A stretch of DNA of 64,000 bases, taken from the NCBI RefSeq assembly GCF_003234965.1, contig NZ_QKVK01000008.1, forward strand, positions 62,001-126,000. The letters are read 5' to 3'. Source of the DNA: Aestuariivirga litoralis (GTDB taxonomy: Bacteria; Pseudomonadota; Alphaproteobacteria; Rhizobiales; Aestuariivirgaceae). Position 1 is the stretch's first letter. Each line of letters begins with the position of its first letter. A program made the position numbers and the translations under genes. Below the pieces are notes generated by a model that had not been told where the DNA came from, ran no database searches, and worked only from the letters and a program-made list of their open reading frames with translations. Shown here in pieces: positions 52,127-61,200 of the stretch.

Positions 52127-52579
52127 TCAGGGCTCCTCACCCGCAGGCAGCTCACTCCAGTATCCCATCTCTCCCCCACAGTTTCCCCATGGCTTGGTGT
52201 AGGACATGGCATTCCAGACTAGCGCTTCGTTGAACCCCGTCACCTCGCGGGCACCAGGCACGGGGGACAGTCCACTGTACCAAGCTGCGACGACCGCATC
52301 GGCAATCTTCGACTGGCTGCGCTCAGGAGCCGGGTCCGAGATCAGTGTCGCCAAGTTCTCGGCTTGTCCTGCTGAAACAAACGCATCGAGGATGTTCCTG
52401 CACATGTCCATGTCGAGCGCTGACTGCCCTGTCAGCTTTCGGGAAACATCGGAAAACTGATCTAGGCTGGAGGGTGTTGCAGCGTGTCCGGGAGCAGTGA
52501 ACTGCATGCCAACGACGAGTATGGAAGCTGCCGATGTGCCGCTTCTCAGCAAGTCCCGACGCGAAAGATTTCCGATCAT
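52127..52579 (-). CDS. Sugar dehydrogenase small subunit (TAT-exported)
   Basis: A 150-residue protein with a twin-arginine signal (LSRRDLLRSGTSAASILVVG, about residues 5-24) and the body of the FAD-dehydrogenase small (gamma) subunit, ending NAMSYTKPWGNCGGEMGYW. The small subunit carries the folded large subunit through the Tat system. ATG 52579 is preferred because GCAGGA lies 6 bp before it; ATG 52585 is possible. It is coupled to the large subunit, 4 bp before its ATG. Confidence 0.88.
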   Translation of the reverse strand: MIGNLSRRDLLRSGTSAASILVVGMQFTAPGHAATPSSLDQFSDVSRKLTGQSALDMDMCRNILDAFVSAGQAENLATLISDPAPERSQSKIADAVVAAWYSGLSPVPGAREVTGFNEALVWNAMSYTKPWGNCGGEMGYWSELPAGEEP

Positions 52580-52738
52580 GGTCATCCTGCAACCTACTGA
52601 CTTCGAGGCTAGCACTCGAAACTCTGTCGTGCCAACGGTGTCTCGCAGTCCTTTGGGCTTGGCCGCTCAAGAATTGCAAGCAGCATCCGCGACAATTTCA
52701 AAGAAAGGGCGATACCAAGCTCTCCCGACGATCGTGAA

Positions 52739-52935
52739 TTCGATCCACATCAAAGTCAGCCAATCCACCCTTGTCGAACCATGAGAATGACAGCTGTCGG
52801 AGAACTCTCCGACATATCCGAGGCTTGGACCGCACAACGGGCGGCAGGCATGCCGGAGAGACGGATTTGGCGCTCTGGCTGGTGGATTTCACTCGGAAAG
52901 TCTCTGCTGCTCCGAATTCCGGTTATGGCGCGCCG
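52739..52935. repeat. tRNA-Gln junction repeat, copy 5
   Basis: The right end TTCGATCCACATCAAAGT plus CAGCCA (52757-52762) closes the dehydrogenase module. The following left end is the most diverged. It has a perfect 9-bp inverted repeat TGTCGGAGA-AC-TCTCCGACA (52795-52814), GGAAAGTCTCTG and TTCCGGTTATGGCGCG. It adjoins the serine recombinase gene, whose stop is at 53011. Confidence 0.78.
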
Positions 52936-53010
52936 TGCCGTGTATCATAATAGTTGCGGAACGGCTTCCCACGGATCTGTCCCGGCAAAGACAGACTGTC
53001 AGTGTGGAGT

Positions 53011-54705
53011 TCAGGCCAGCAGGAGGGCGCGCTGCTCTTCCCAGGAGGCGGGTAGCGGGCAGGCCTTCTTGAGCCGTTCCGGGGTAAGGGACATCGGCTG
53101 CATGCCGTCGACGATGGTCTCAACGATGTCTGGTGCGAGGAAGGCGAGACTTATCTTGAGGCTGATGTAGGAAGCCGAGACGCCCTCGGCCCTAGCAAGG
53201 GCGGCGATGGTCGGGACCTCCCCGGATGAGAGCGCATCAAACCACCGACGGGCTCTCAGGATTTCGGCGACGAGGCGGGGGTGGGGATCGGAATATGGCT
53301 GGTCCCCGGTTTCGTCAACCACCAGTCTTACCTGCTTCCCACACCGGAGGAGGTGGCCGGTGATGTCGATCACGAGGGGCAGACTATCCAGCGGCGACTG
53401 TGCGTCCTCGGGGAGTCGGCCGGTGAGGAGGGCGACAAGCTGATCCCTGTTGACCCTGAGATGTATGTTTCTCTTATCCATGGTGATACGGGTAACGAGG
53501 TCGCCGATCATTCCGGTGTTCATGATCGGCTGCCTCTCGATATCGACCGCAATGCCCTGTGCTTTTTCAAGTGCGGGCGGAAGGTCTCCGGGACCGGGTA
53601 CGAGCGCAGCAACCCATTGCCTTTTTCTCAGGTGGCCTGCCAATGAACGGATGACGATCATCTCGAGGTCAGGAGCGGGAACCCGAAACCCGCTCGTCGC
53701 CTGCTGCCTCCCCTCCTTCAGCAGCGATTTCGAAGTGTAGTACCGGTACTTCTTCCTCCCCTTGCTGCAATGGGTTGGCTGCAGCCGCTCGCCTTGAGCA
53801 TCGAACACCAGCCCCTTGAGCAGGGCAGGGGAGGACAGCTTGCGGCGCGCCTTGTCCCCGGGCCCCTGCTGTTCTAGGACTCGCTGGACATCCGAAAACA
53901 GCTTCTCCTCCACGATTGGCTCGTGCTCCCCGGGAAAACACTCACCCTTGTGTTGGATCAGGCCCCGGTAAATCGGGTTCTTCAGGATCGTATACAGGGC
54001 GCCCCGGGAGAAGCTAACACCACCCACCACCGAGCCATCCTGGAGGACCTTACGTTTCGATCGCCTCCCGGAGCTGGCCAGTTCCCTTCGCAGGAGCTGC
54101 ACGGATCGAAGCTCCAGGTAGCGGTCGAAGAGGTGACGGACGGTCTCGGCCTCCTCCGGAACGACGACCAGCTTTCTCGCCTTCACCTCATAGCCATGCG
54201 GTGGATGCCCTCCCATCCAAATGCCCCGCCGCTTGGAGGCGGCGATCTTGTCCCGGATACGCTCGCTGGCAACTTCCCGCTCGAACTGGGCAAAGGAGAG
54301 CAACACGTTGAGCGTCAGTCGACCCATTGAGGTCGACGTATTGAACTGCTGGGTGACCGCCACGAAGGACACGTTGTGCCGGTCCAGGACGTCCGTGAGC
54401 TTGGCGAAGTCTGCCAGGGACCTGGTGAGCCGGTCGATCTTGTAGACCACGATGATGTCGATCTCGCCCCTGGCGATGTCCTGCATCAGGCCCTCGAGCG
54501 CTGGCCGCTGGAGGTTGCCGCCTGAGAAGCCGCCATCGTCGTAGGCTTTTGGGACCAAGGTCCAGCCCTCATGCTTCTGGCTGGCGATGTAGGCCGTACA
54601 GGCATCCCGTTGGGCCGCAAGGGAGTTGTAGGCCTGATCCAACCCTTCCTCTGAGGACTTGCGGGTATAGATTGCGCAGCGGCGGATTGTGGGACAATCA
54701 GCCAT
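53011..54705 (-). CDS. Large serine recombinase
   Basis: A 564-residue serine recombinase. The N-terminal resolvase domain has YTRKSSEEG (nucleophile Ser17), YDDGGFSGGNLQRPAL and YKIDRLTRSLADF. The recombinase domain (about 160-290) is followed by a partial zinc-ribbon/coiled region and a C-terminal helix-turn-helix-like part (IAALARAEGVSASYISLKISLAFL). ATG 54705 overlaps the DUF2924 gene by 8 bp. It probably mobilises this module, but could be a resident resolvase; target sites are unproven. Confidence 0.93.
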   Translation of the reverse strand: MADCPTIRRCAIYTRKSSEEGLDQAYNSLAAQRDACTAYIASQKHEGWTLVPKAYDDGGFSGGNLQRPALEGLMQDIARGEIDIIVVYKIDRLTRSLADFAKLTDVLDRHNVSFVAVTQQFNTSTSMGRLTLNVLLSFAQFEREVASERIRDKIAASKRRGIWMGGHPPHGYEVKARKLVVVPEEAETVRHLFDRYLELRSVQLLRRELASSGRRSKRKVLQDGSVVGGVSFSRGALYTILKNPIYRGLIQHKGECFPGEHEPIVEEKLFSDVQRVLEQQGPGDKARRKLSSPALLKGLVFDAQGERLQPTHCSKGRKKYRYYTSKSLLKEGRQQATSGFRVPAPDLEMIVIRSLAGHLRKRQWVAALVPGPGDLPPALEKAQGIAVDIERQPIMNTGMIGDLVTRITMDKRNIHLRVNRDQLVALLTGRLPEDAQSPLDSLPLVIDITGHLLRCGKQVRLVVDETGDQPYSDPHPRLVAEILRARRWFDALSSGEVPTIAALARAEGVSASYISLKISLAFLAPDIVETIVDGMQPMSLTPERLKKACPLPASWEEQRALLLA

Positions 54706-55147
54706 TGGAAGTAGTCCTCTTCCGGTCCCTGGTGCCGAAGAAGCGGGGTCCGGACCAGCGCACTCCTGTGATCTCACGGGCAATCTCGCTCAGGGACCTC
54801 CACACCTTACCCCCGTAGGCAAACCGTCCGTCCTCCAGAGCTAGAACTTCATGAGCCTTGCCCTGCCACTCGCGCAGCAGCATAACCCCCGGCTTCAGAG
54901 GCAAGGTCTCACCACTTAGTTGTAAGCTTCCCCTGCCGCCACTGCGCAGTGCCCTCAGCCGGATGGAGGTCCGGCGGCTGAAGCCGCCGAACTCCTGTTC
55001 CTGTCTCCTGTAGGCGATGGCGAGCCGGAGCAGTTCCTTGCTCATCGCAGGCGGAGCATCATCGTCAGAAAGACGCTTCCACTCGACCCGCAGGCTCTTC
55101 AGATCCATCCCGGCTAGTTCTGCCAAGAGCTCTTCCGTCCTACTCAC
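54698..55147 (-). CDS. DUF2924 protein
   Basis: A 149-residue DUF2924 protein, a regular companion of large serine recombinases in alphaproteobacteria. LKSLRVEWKRLSDDDAPPAMSKELLRLAIAYR and YGGKVWRSLSEIAREITG with VRWSGPRFFG are the family landmarks. It probably binds DNA or assists recombination. It starts with GTG overlapping the DUF3489 stop by 4 bp, and overlaps the recombinase ATG by 8 bp. Confidence 0.85.
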   Translation of the reverse strand: MSRTEELLAELAGMDLKSLRVEWKRLSDDDAPPAMSKELLRLAIAYRRQEQEFGGFSRRTSIRLRALRSGGRGSLQLSGETLPLKPGVMLLREWQGKAHEVLALEDGRFAYGGKVWRSLSEIAREITGVRWSGPRFFGTRDRKRTTSNG

Positions 55148-55449
55148 GAGTTGGCAGCTTCGGTGAGCCGATAGCGGCGGCCACCCTGGCCTTTGGATGA
55201 ATCTAGTGTGAGACCCAGCTTTTTCTTCAATGTCCCCGAGAGGTATCCGCGCACGCTATGAGCCTGCCAGCCGGTAGCCCCTGAGAGTTCCGAGATAGTC
55301 GCTCCCTGCGGACGAGCTAGAAAGGCCTGAATGGTCTCGGACTTGCTCATTGGTGCGGGCGACAGCTTCTTGGCGGGCTGCTTCGAACGAGTACCGGGCG
55401 CTGAATTCTTGGTCTGCCTGGAGGTTAAGCCGGATTTCTTGATGGTCAT
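55144..55449 (-). CDS. DUF3489 small DNA-binding-like protein
   Basis: A 101-residue protein with a basic N-terminal half (Lys/Ser/Thr-rich) and a C-terminal winged-helix-like DUF3489 domain: TIQAFLARPQGATISELSGA, then TGWQAHSVRGYLSGTLKKKLGL, KGQGGRRYRLT. It probably regulates or assists the recombinase. ATG 55449 has AGGAGAA 7 bp upstream. It is the first gene of the DUF3489-DUF2924-recombinase operon. Confidence 0.85.
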   Translation of the reverse strand: MTIKKSGLTSRQTKNSAPGTRSKQPAKKLSPAPMSKSETIQAFLARPQGATISELSGATGWQAHSVRGYLSGTLKKKLGLTLDSSKGQGGRRYRLTEAANS

Positions 55450-55615
55450 GGTGGTTCTCCTGTTCCGGAGGCTTAAGCAGCCTCCCACCACCGCAAGCCC
55501 GCTCAGGGCGGGCTGTCGACGCCGTCAGTCAATCAGCTAGGCGTCGTGGCACAACAAATGCTTCCTTTCGGTAGGAAGTCGAGTGGAAATCTGTAAGGAA
55601 GAGAAGCCGTAACAT

Positions 55616-55641
55616 CGGTTCGATTCCCTCTCGGTGCGCCA
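55616..55641 (+). other. tRNA 3'-end-like fragment, possible attachment remnant
   Basis: The sequence reads like a T arm and acceptor end: CGGTTCGATTCC then CTCTCGGTGCGCCA, close to tRNA-Arg/Lys 3' ends in alphaproteobacteria. No matching 5' acceptor strand is found upstream, so it is not a whole tRNA. Such fragments mark attachment sites of elements that insert in tRNA genes. Confidence 0.4.
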
Positions 55642-55717
55642 TTTAGCCCTTCGGCAAAGCTCTCTCGCCGAAATTCCAGCGTTGAAAATCCCTCAGTAAT
55701 TGCGGGCTTCTTTGCAA

Positions 55718-55792
55718 AAAGCTCCTGACTGCCGGAGTGGCCGTGAGGCCGAATTTCTTCTCTCCCTGCTATTCTCCAAAGCTCCTGACTGC
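55718..55792. repeat. Direct repeat pair of 15 bases, 60-bp period
   Basis: AAAGCTCCTGACTGC occurs at 55718-55732 and 55778-55792. The period is 60 bp. It lies in the non-coding gap of the recombinase module. Function unknown; candidates are recombinase or regulator binding sites. Confidence 0.6.
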
Positions 55793-55893
55793 TCGGAAAG
55801 AGCACGACGGCGGTAAGTAATTGAAAGACAGAAGTTTTCTTTTGGGCTCACCGCCGTACTTTGCATCTTCCATCCAGAGCGCGAGAGGCTCTC

Positions 55894-56178
55894 TCATCCA
55901 ACCTTCGCGTAGTCTCTGGCATTCGGGCCGCCTGACCAAACCACGCCTTTGAGGTAATCGTCTTTCGCCAAAAATAATGTCGGCTGCGCATTAACACCTG
56001 CCGACGCGAAAGTCGGCAATGTGTCGATAATGGCCCAGGCGACGAAACCGCGAAGCTGACATATCGTAACTATGGGCGTGGCAATCGTGTCGCCATCGCT
56101 CAGACTGCGGCTAGGCCAAGGTAATCCATGCGGCGTTCCAGAACCGGCAAAGTGTTCTGATCGCCAGATGGCAGCATG
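55894..56178 (-). pseudogene. In-frame 94-codon open stretch after the UvrD helicase stop
   Basis: Directly after the TAA of the helicase (56179-56181) the same frame stays open for 94 codons to TGA at 55894-55896. The peptide is protein-like (for example GFVAWAIIDTLPTFASAG and VVWSGGPNARDY). It has no ATG or GTG start at its beginning; the first usable start (TTG) would leave only 41 residues. It may be a decayed gene, a C-terminal extension lost by a stop mutation, or a chance open frame. I do not recognise the family. Confidence 0.35.
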
Positions 56179-58251
56179 TTAGTCGAGCTCCACAATCATG
56201 GCTGCTCGTTTGGCGCGAGTGAGAGAGACATACATCAATCTACGCTGATTGATGGTCTTGTCTGGAGGCCCAAGATAATCCACTGGGGTCACGATTGCCA
56301 CAGCATCGAACTCCAATCCCTTGGCACGGTGCATTGTCGCAAGGTGAATTACGTTCTGGGCATCGGAGTGGTTAGATTGTGCATCAATGGTGATGCAGCG
56401 AAGCCCAGAGCGCTGTAACTCTGCTGCCAAAGCGTCTCGGATCTTTTCGCTGGGAGCGATCGTGCAGAAAGAGGCCCTCTGTCCATCGGCAGTAAACTCT
56501 GCGTGGAATTTCTTAATTTGCTCGGCTGCTTCCCGGACATCGCCGGCCTTTGCCACTGACGGAGCTGGGCCGTGTGATAAGGACTTATAGCGCCGATTTT
56601 CGTCGTGACCATCGTCCAGATCATCAATCTCACAACCCTCAAGCAATGCTACAGCGTGGCGGCGGATTTCGTCTGTCGTTCTGTAGTTGAGATATAGCTT
56701 TCGTGCTCTTCCGCGGATGTCTATTCCGCATTTTCCCATCGAGGCCCGGTTGCGACTATATATTCGTTGATGGCCGTCACCGACGAAGAACAAATCATTA
56801 CTTCCAGCCGCGATCATTGCCCGGAGAAGCTTGAGTGCTTGGGGGCCAAAGTCCTGTGTTTCGTCTATCACGATTGCGCAGAGCGGCGGCCGCGAAATTG
56901 GATCCGATGTCAGCATTTCGGCGATTTCGCGGTAGGCGTCATCTACCTCCTTGAGGTGCCGAGAGGCGAGCTGCCCTCGGTACTCTTCGAACACTGGCCA
57001 AATAGCGTCGCGACTTGCCCGATTCAGTGTTCCGGATCTGCCGACCCGGCGAGCCATGCGGTATTCGTCCAGGCTGGTGATGCCTTGCGCGAGGATCACT
57101 TGCTCTAGCTCACGCTCATAGAAGTCATCTGGAAGATCCAATGTCGTATTTCGTGAGGCAAGGGCGGACTCCCACGCCTGCTTTGCTGCATCTTGCTGAC
57201 GGTTGTAGACGATACGATGCTCGATTTTTCGTGCCCGCATAAATCCGTGGACCCATGCATCAAGGTTTTTCACCTCGATACGCGCCATGACCTGCGAATC
57301 ACACAAACTCTTCAAATTGCTCTCGATGTCTGCAGCAAGATTTCGGGTGAACGTTGTGAATAGGACCCGCTGACCGTCTGCACAGCGATTCTCGGCGAGC
57401 CATTTTGCCCGATGCATGGCTAGAACGGTCTTTCCCGTTCCTGCACCCCCAAGAATACGCACCGGTCCACTGCGATCCCCCGAGGCAAACTTGATCTGGG
57501 TTGGATGAAGAAAGATCCGCCACTGCGCTAGAGGTGCATTGAGAATGGCAGCCATGGCCTCGTCAGTATTGACCACGACAAACCGCGACTTCGATTCTGG
57601 TGTTTCGAGTGCCTTGGCAAAATCGAGAACATCCACCTCGCGGTCGACACGTGTCTCGCGGGCACTGAGAATCTGGCTGACAGTGTCGCCAGCGGCTAGC
57701 AAGAACAAACTCTCATACGCCTCAACCGGTAGATCCTTTTGGATGTTGTCCAAGTCATCTTCTGACGAGATGGTCCTAACGACCCCGATCAATTCCTCAG
57801 GCAGTCCCAAGCTGATTAGTTCACGGTCTGTTACTGCAGAGAATAGAGGAGCCGAAGCGTTCCAACTGGCGTCAAGATCCGCTGAAGGTGGCTGCACTGC
57901 GTGCGTGCTTAACTCAATGTTTATTAGCTGCATTGCACCCGTTACAGGGTTGACCGTCAGCTTCCGGTTCTCTGCCCAGCGATATGCCGCATCATGATGA
58001 TCGACATATAGCAGAACATAAAGGTCGCCATTATCTGGCTTGAACACAATCCCACGCCAGTCCTGGTCGATCCTTACAGACTTAAGCGATCGGTCTCTGG
58101 CTCCCTTTATGCTTTCGTAGTTGATACCAGGATTCCTTGGGTCTGCCTGGAATTTGACAGCCCACTTAAGGACCTTGCCCTGGATAGATAGAGGCAGGTC
58201 ACCAAGCTGTAGAATGAATTCCTGCGAAAGAGCGACCTTGGGCTTCAACAT
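56179..58251 (-). CDS. UvrD-like helicase with RelE/ParE-like N-terminal domain
   Basis: A 690-residue SF1 helicase. Residues 1-95 look like a RelE/ParE toxin fold (SIQGKVLKWAVKFQADP, SLKSVRIDQDWRGIVF, then VLLYVDHHDAAYRWAEN). The helicase has Walker A GGAGTGKTVLAMHRAKW (about 267), TTFTRNLAADI, the DEXX box IVIDETQDFG (about 460), VGDGHQRIYS, LNYRTTDEIRR and C-terminal ATMHRAKGLEFDAVAIV with YVSLTRAKRAAMIV. Its ATG overlaps the giant helicase stop by 7 bp, so the two act in one operon. It is probably a defence helicase. Confidence 0.88.
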   Translation of the reverse strand: MLKPKVALSQEFILQLGDLPLSIQGKVLKWAVKFQADPRNPGINYESIKGARDRSLKSVRIDQDWRGIVFKPDNGDLYVLLYVDHHDAAYRWAENRKLTVNPVTGAMQLINIELSTHAVQPPSADLDASWNASAPLFSAVTDRELISLGLPEELIGVVRTISSEDDLDNIQKDLPVEAYESLFLLAAGDTVSQILSARETRVDREVDVLDFAKALETPESKSRFVVVNTDEAMAAILNAPLAQWRIFLHPTQIKFASGDRSGPVRILGGAGTGKTVLAMHRAKWLAENRCADGQRVLFTTFTRNLAADIESNLKSLCDSQVMARIEVKNLDAWVHGFMRARKIEHRIVYNRQQDAAKQAWESALASRNTTLDLPDDFYERELEQVILAQGITSLDEYRMARRVGRSGTLNRASRDAIWPVFEEYRGQLASRHLKEVDDAYREIAEMLTSDPISRPPLCAIVIDETQDFGPQALKLLRAMIAAGSNDLFFVGDGHQRIYSRNRASMGKCGIDIRGRARKLYLNYRTTDEIRRHAVALLEGCEIDDLDDGHDENRRYKSLSHGPAPSVAKAGDVREAAEQIKKFHAEFTADGQRASFCTIAPSEKIRDALAAELQRSGLRCITIDAQSNHSDAQNVIHLATMHRAKGLEFDAVAIVTPVDYLGPPDKTINQRRLMYVSLTRAKRAAMIVELD

Positions 58252-61200
58252 GTTGCATCCTTCTGGCCAGCGCCTGAAACGCCTAGGGCTTTTGCGAGTG
58301 CTAATTCAATGGGGGTACCGTCCACGGTCTGATTTTCGTCTTGCATCTGAACGACCATCCAACCCTCGTCGGACCAAATCTTGGCCATATCATCCTGGTC
58401 AGACCTCAGCAGTACCAGCTTCTTCTCCGGCCATGCCGCTTCGCACTCTGCGACGATCGTACCGTCCGGCCCCGCCAACTCCATGCCAACCTCCGGCGGT
58501 CGCACAGCGTGCTTCTCAAGTTTTAATAATGCCGGCTTGAGAAAGGGTGCACAGGATTGTACTGCATCGCGCCACAACCCGGGCGGAACCATCTCACTTT
58601 GCTGATGTGATGCAAGTTCGGCGGCACCTTCAAACAGGCCGTAGTCACCCTCAACGAGACCCCGCTTGGTGGCCATCAGCATCCCGGGGAGGAACTGGAA
58701 GATATTGCAGGCTTGAAGCCATTGGCGCCACCTGAGGTGAAGTCCCTGCTCGCCATCGCCTGAGGATTCATCAAGTATAACGAATCCAGGAACCGGAGTT
58801 GCAGCAGATGGACCGGAGAGTAACGTGTGCGCCCACCACCCAACTACCGTAACAGGTGCTTCTGCAACAGATAAGAATGCCGTGTGATGTTTGCCCGAAT
58901 GTTTGAGCCACTCGGGGATCAAGGCCTTCCATGCGTTCATCTGCGCTTTTGCTGCCTCTTGATCCTCCGGTGTCGTCGGGAGCAGCCGCGTGACGAGCGA
59001 TGCTGCATTGCGCCGAAGCGAGCCTTCAGCCACGACGTCATTCTCAGGCGAGGCGAGATGATGGAGGAGCTGCGCAACTGCATTTTGGCTCAGCGGGTAG
59101 ACCTCACTTGGCTTGAACCAGGTGGCAGCTTTTAGCGAATCATGACGATTAAGCGTTGTTGCGGTAGAAGGCAGGTCGGTCTCAAAGCCTCCACCGATCG
59201 AGGTTGTGATGTCTTCGTGAGTGATAGACCATACGACGTATCTGGAACTTGCTAGTAATGCGCTGCGCTTGCGGGCGTCTTCCTGCAGAGTTGACTTATG
59301 GTAAGTCCATCCGTCGCAAAAAACCGCGACGGGTTTTCGGGTCGAGCTCTCGCTCCACGGCCAGATAATGAAGTCGGGCTTGCTCGGCACCGTGATGCCA
59401 TCACTACTGGCGAGATTTCTTTGAGGCTCTACACGATAACGGTTAGGCCCCACTTGAAGAATAAAACCGGATTTTCCGAAAACGATGTCCTGCAGCAAAG
59501 TGATTGGTGGCAGCTTGCCAATCCCGCTGAGTTTGCGAAGACACTCAATAAAGCGCGCTTCCAAAACAGAGTCGAAGTTGGGATTGATGTAGATTTGCGA
59601 GATGGTCTTTACACGCACTTTTGCATGCAGAGCTCCAGTGAGCTCTCGCAAAACGTCTTGGGCAATGCTGCGCGAGACTTCATCGAGGCTGCGGCCAATG
59701 CGATACTGGTATAGGCAGCGATAACATCCGTCCTTTTCCGGATCCTTGTTACAACTGCATGCATCTAGTGCCGCCAGTGACTCCTTGAAAACGCGGTCGA
59801 GCGCATCCGCCTCATGGGCAAGCAACTCATTCAGATAGCCTGTGCCGCCAGGGACTGAATCATACAGCAACACGAACTGTCGGCGAGGGCCATTGTCCTG
59901 CCCCGGTTCATCCTGAAGGGTCATGCGCAGGTGGTCCACCTTTCCACCGAAGCAGCGCTTCAGCCCCAACTGGATGGCCGCCATAAAAGACTGAATGACC
60001 TTTTCGTCCACGCCGTACTTGGTGAAGGGCACGAGAATGCGCAACGCTTCTGAGGTGAATTCCCTGTACAGGTACAAGCATTCGATCAGGGCGTCAGGAT
60101 TGTCTCTGCTTCGGTGTGGGCAGTCTAGGCTATGCTGCTCTTCAGCATGATATGACGACTGCACCTTGCCGCAATCGCGGCAGAGCTTAAAGCCCGGGCG
60201 AGGAGCTTCACGGTCCGCCACCTTGAACGTGTCGCCAGGATTGGATATCTCGCCAAAGTTGATGTCGCGGAATGTTACTCGAGCAAGAAACTCGAAGCCA
60301 AATGGCGGCATACCATCTGGAAGCTGCCACGCCTCCCGCACTGTGGACGGCTCGAAATTCGCAAGCAGTTGCCTTGTATAGAAGGCAGGCTCACGTTCCT
60401 CGGCTGCATCATCGATCCGTACTTGAGAATCGTCGCTGTTCGCTATCGCTTGGCGAAAGCGTAGAAGGGTGCGCTTCTGGGATACGTTACCCCAGAGGGC
60501 ATCGCTACATCGAGGGCAGGTGCCGTACTCATCGACAGAGATGCTGAGGTTTTGTACGTGCTGGCAGGCCGGACAGAACCTCCATTCTTCTGTGCTGGTC
60601 AGAGACATGTTGATCTGGTCGATCTCCACTTTTCTCTGATTTGCGTAGAAGCGGTTTTCCGGTGCGAATTCAGACAAGGCGGAATTGGCCGGTCGCTCAT
60701 ACTTCAGCGTCTCAAGCGTCACGTATTTTCCCGGGCCCGTGTCATCGTCACCCTTTCGCCTCCACAGCACTGATTTGAGTTCGATACCGGCTTCGGGGAA
60801 TGCATAATTCGGAATGAGACCCGCATCTGTCAGTGTGTTGAGCAGGTCGCGGGTGTTTATCTCCTTGACCAGCTCAAGGATCTTATTCTTCTCGCTAATC
60901 AGCTCTGCGATGGTGTTCTGGGTGGCTTGGTCTTGCGGACCTTGCTCTGCCTTGATGCGTTGCCGATCAACCTCTTCTTTACGCTCACGCCAGACCTTTC
61001 GTTCCCTGACCAGGTCCTGCAGTGTTTTCATCAGGCGGATTTTCAATCCGTCATCCTCGCCTTGGCCTTCGATGAAGTCTCGAAGGCGGTCGATTACGAC
61101 CTTGTCCGCATCCGACCCAAGGAGGCTGACAAATCCGTCGAATAACCGAACCTGATTTGTGACTACGTGATCGAGAAAGACGTAAGGGAAGCGATCTATC

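Larger units (their letters stand above)
55450..55893. other. Intergenic control region upstream of the recombinase operon
   Basis: About 440 bp without a convincing gene. It holds stem-loop AGCCCGC/GCGGGCT (55496-55514) and hairpin CTTCCT/AGGAAG (55561-55578). Further right are a tRNA-like 3' end (55616-55641), a 15-base direct repeat spaced 60 bp (55718-55732 and 55778-55792), and an inverted pair ACGGCGGT/ACCGCCGT (55807-55814 and 55850-55857). It probably holds recombination and promoter sites. Confidence 0.5.

Noticed and set aside
55555-55641. Complete tRNA gene (Tyr-, Ser- or Arg-type)
   Set aside because: Only the T arm and CCA end are convincing. The bases upstream do not form acceptor, D or anticodon stems with it; a CTGTAAG loop-like stretch lacks paired flanks.
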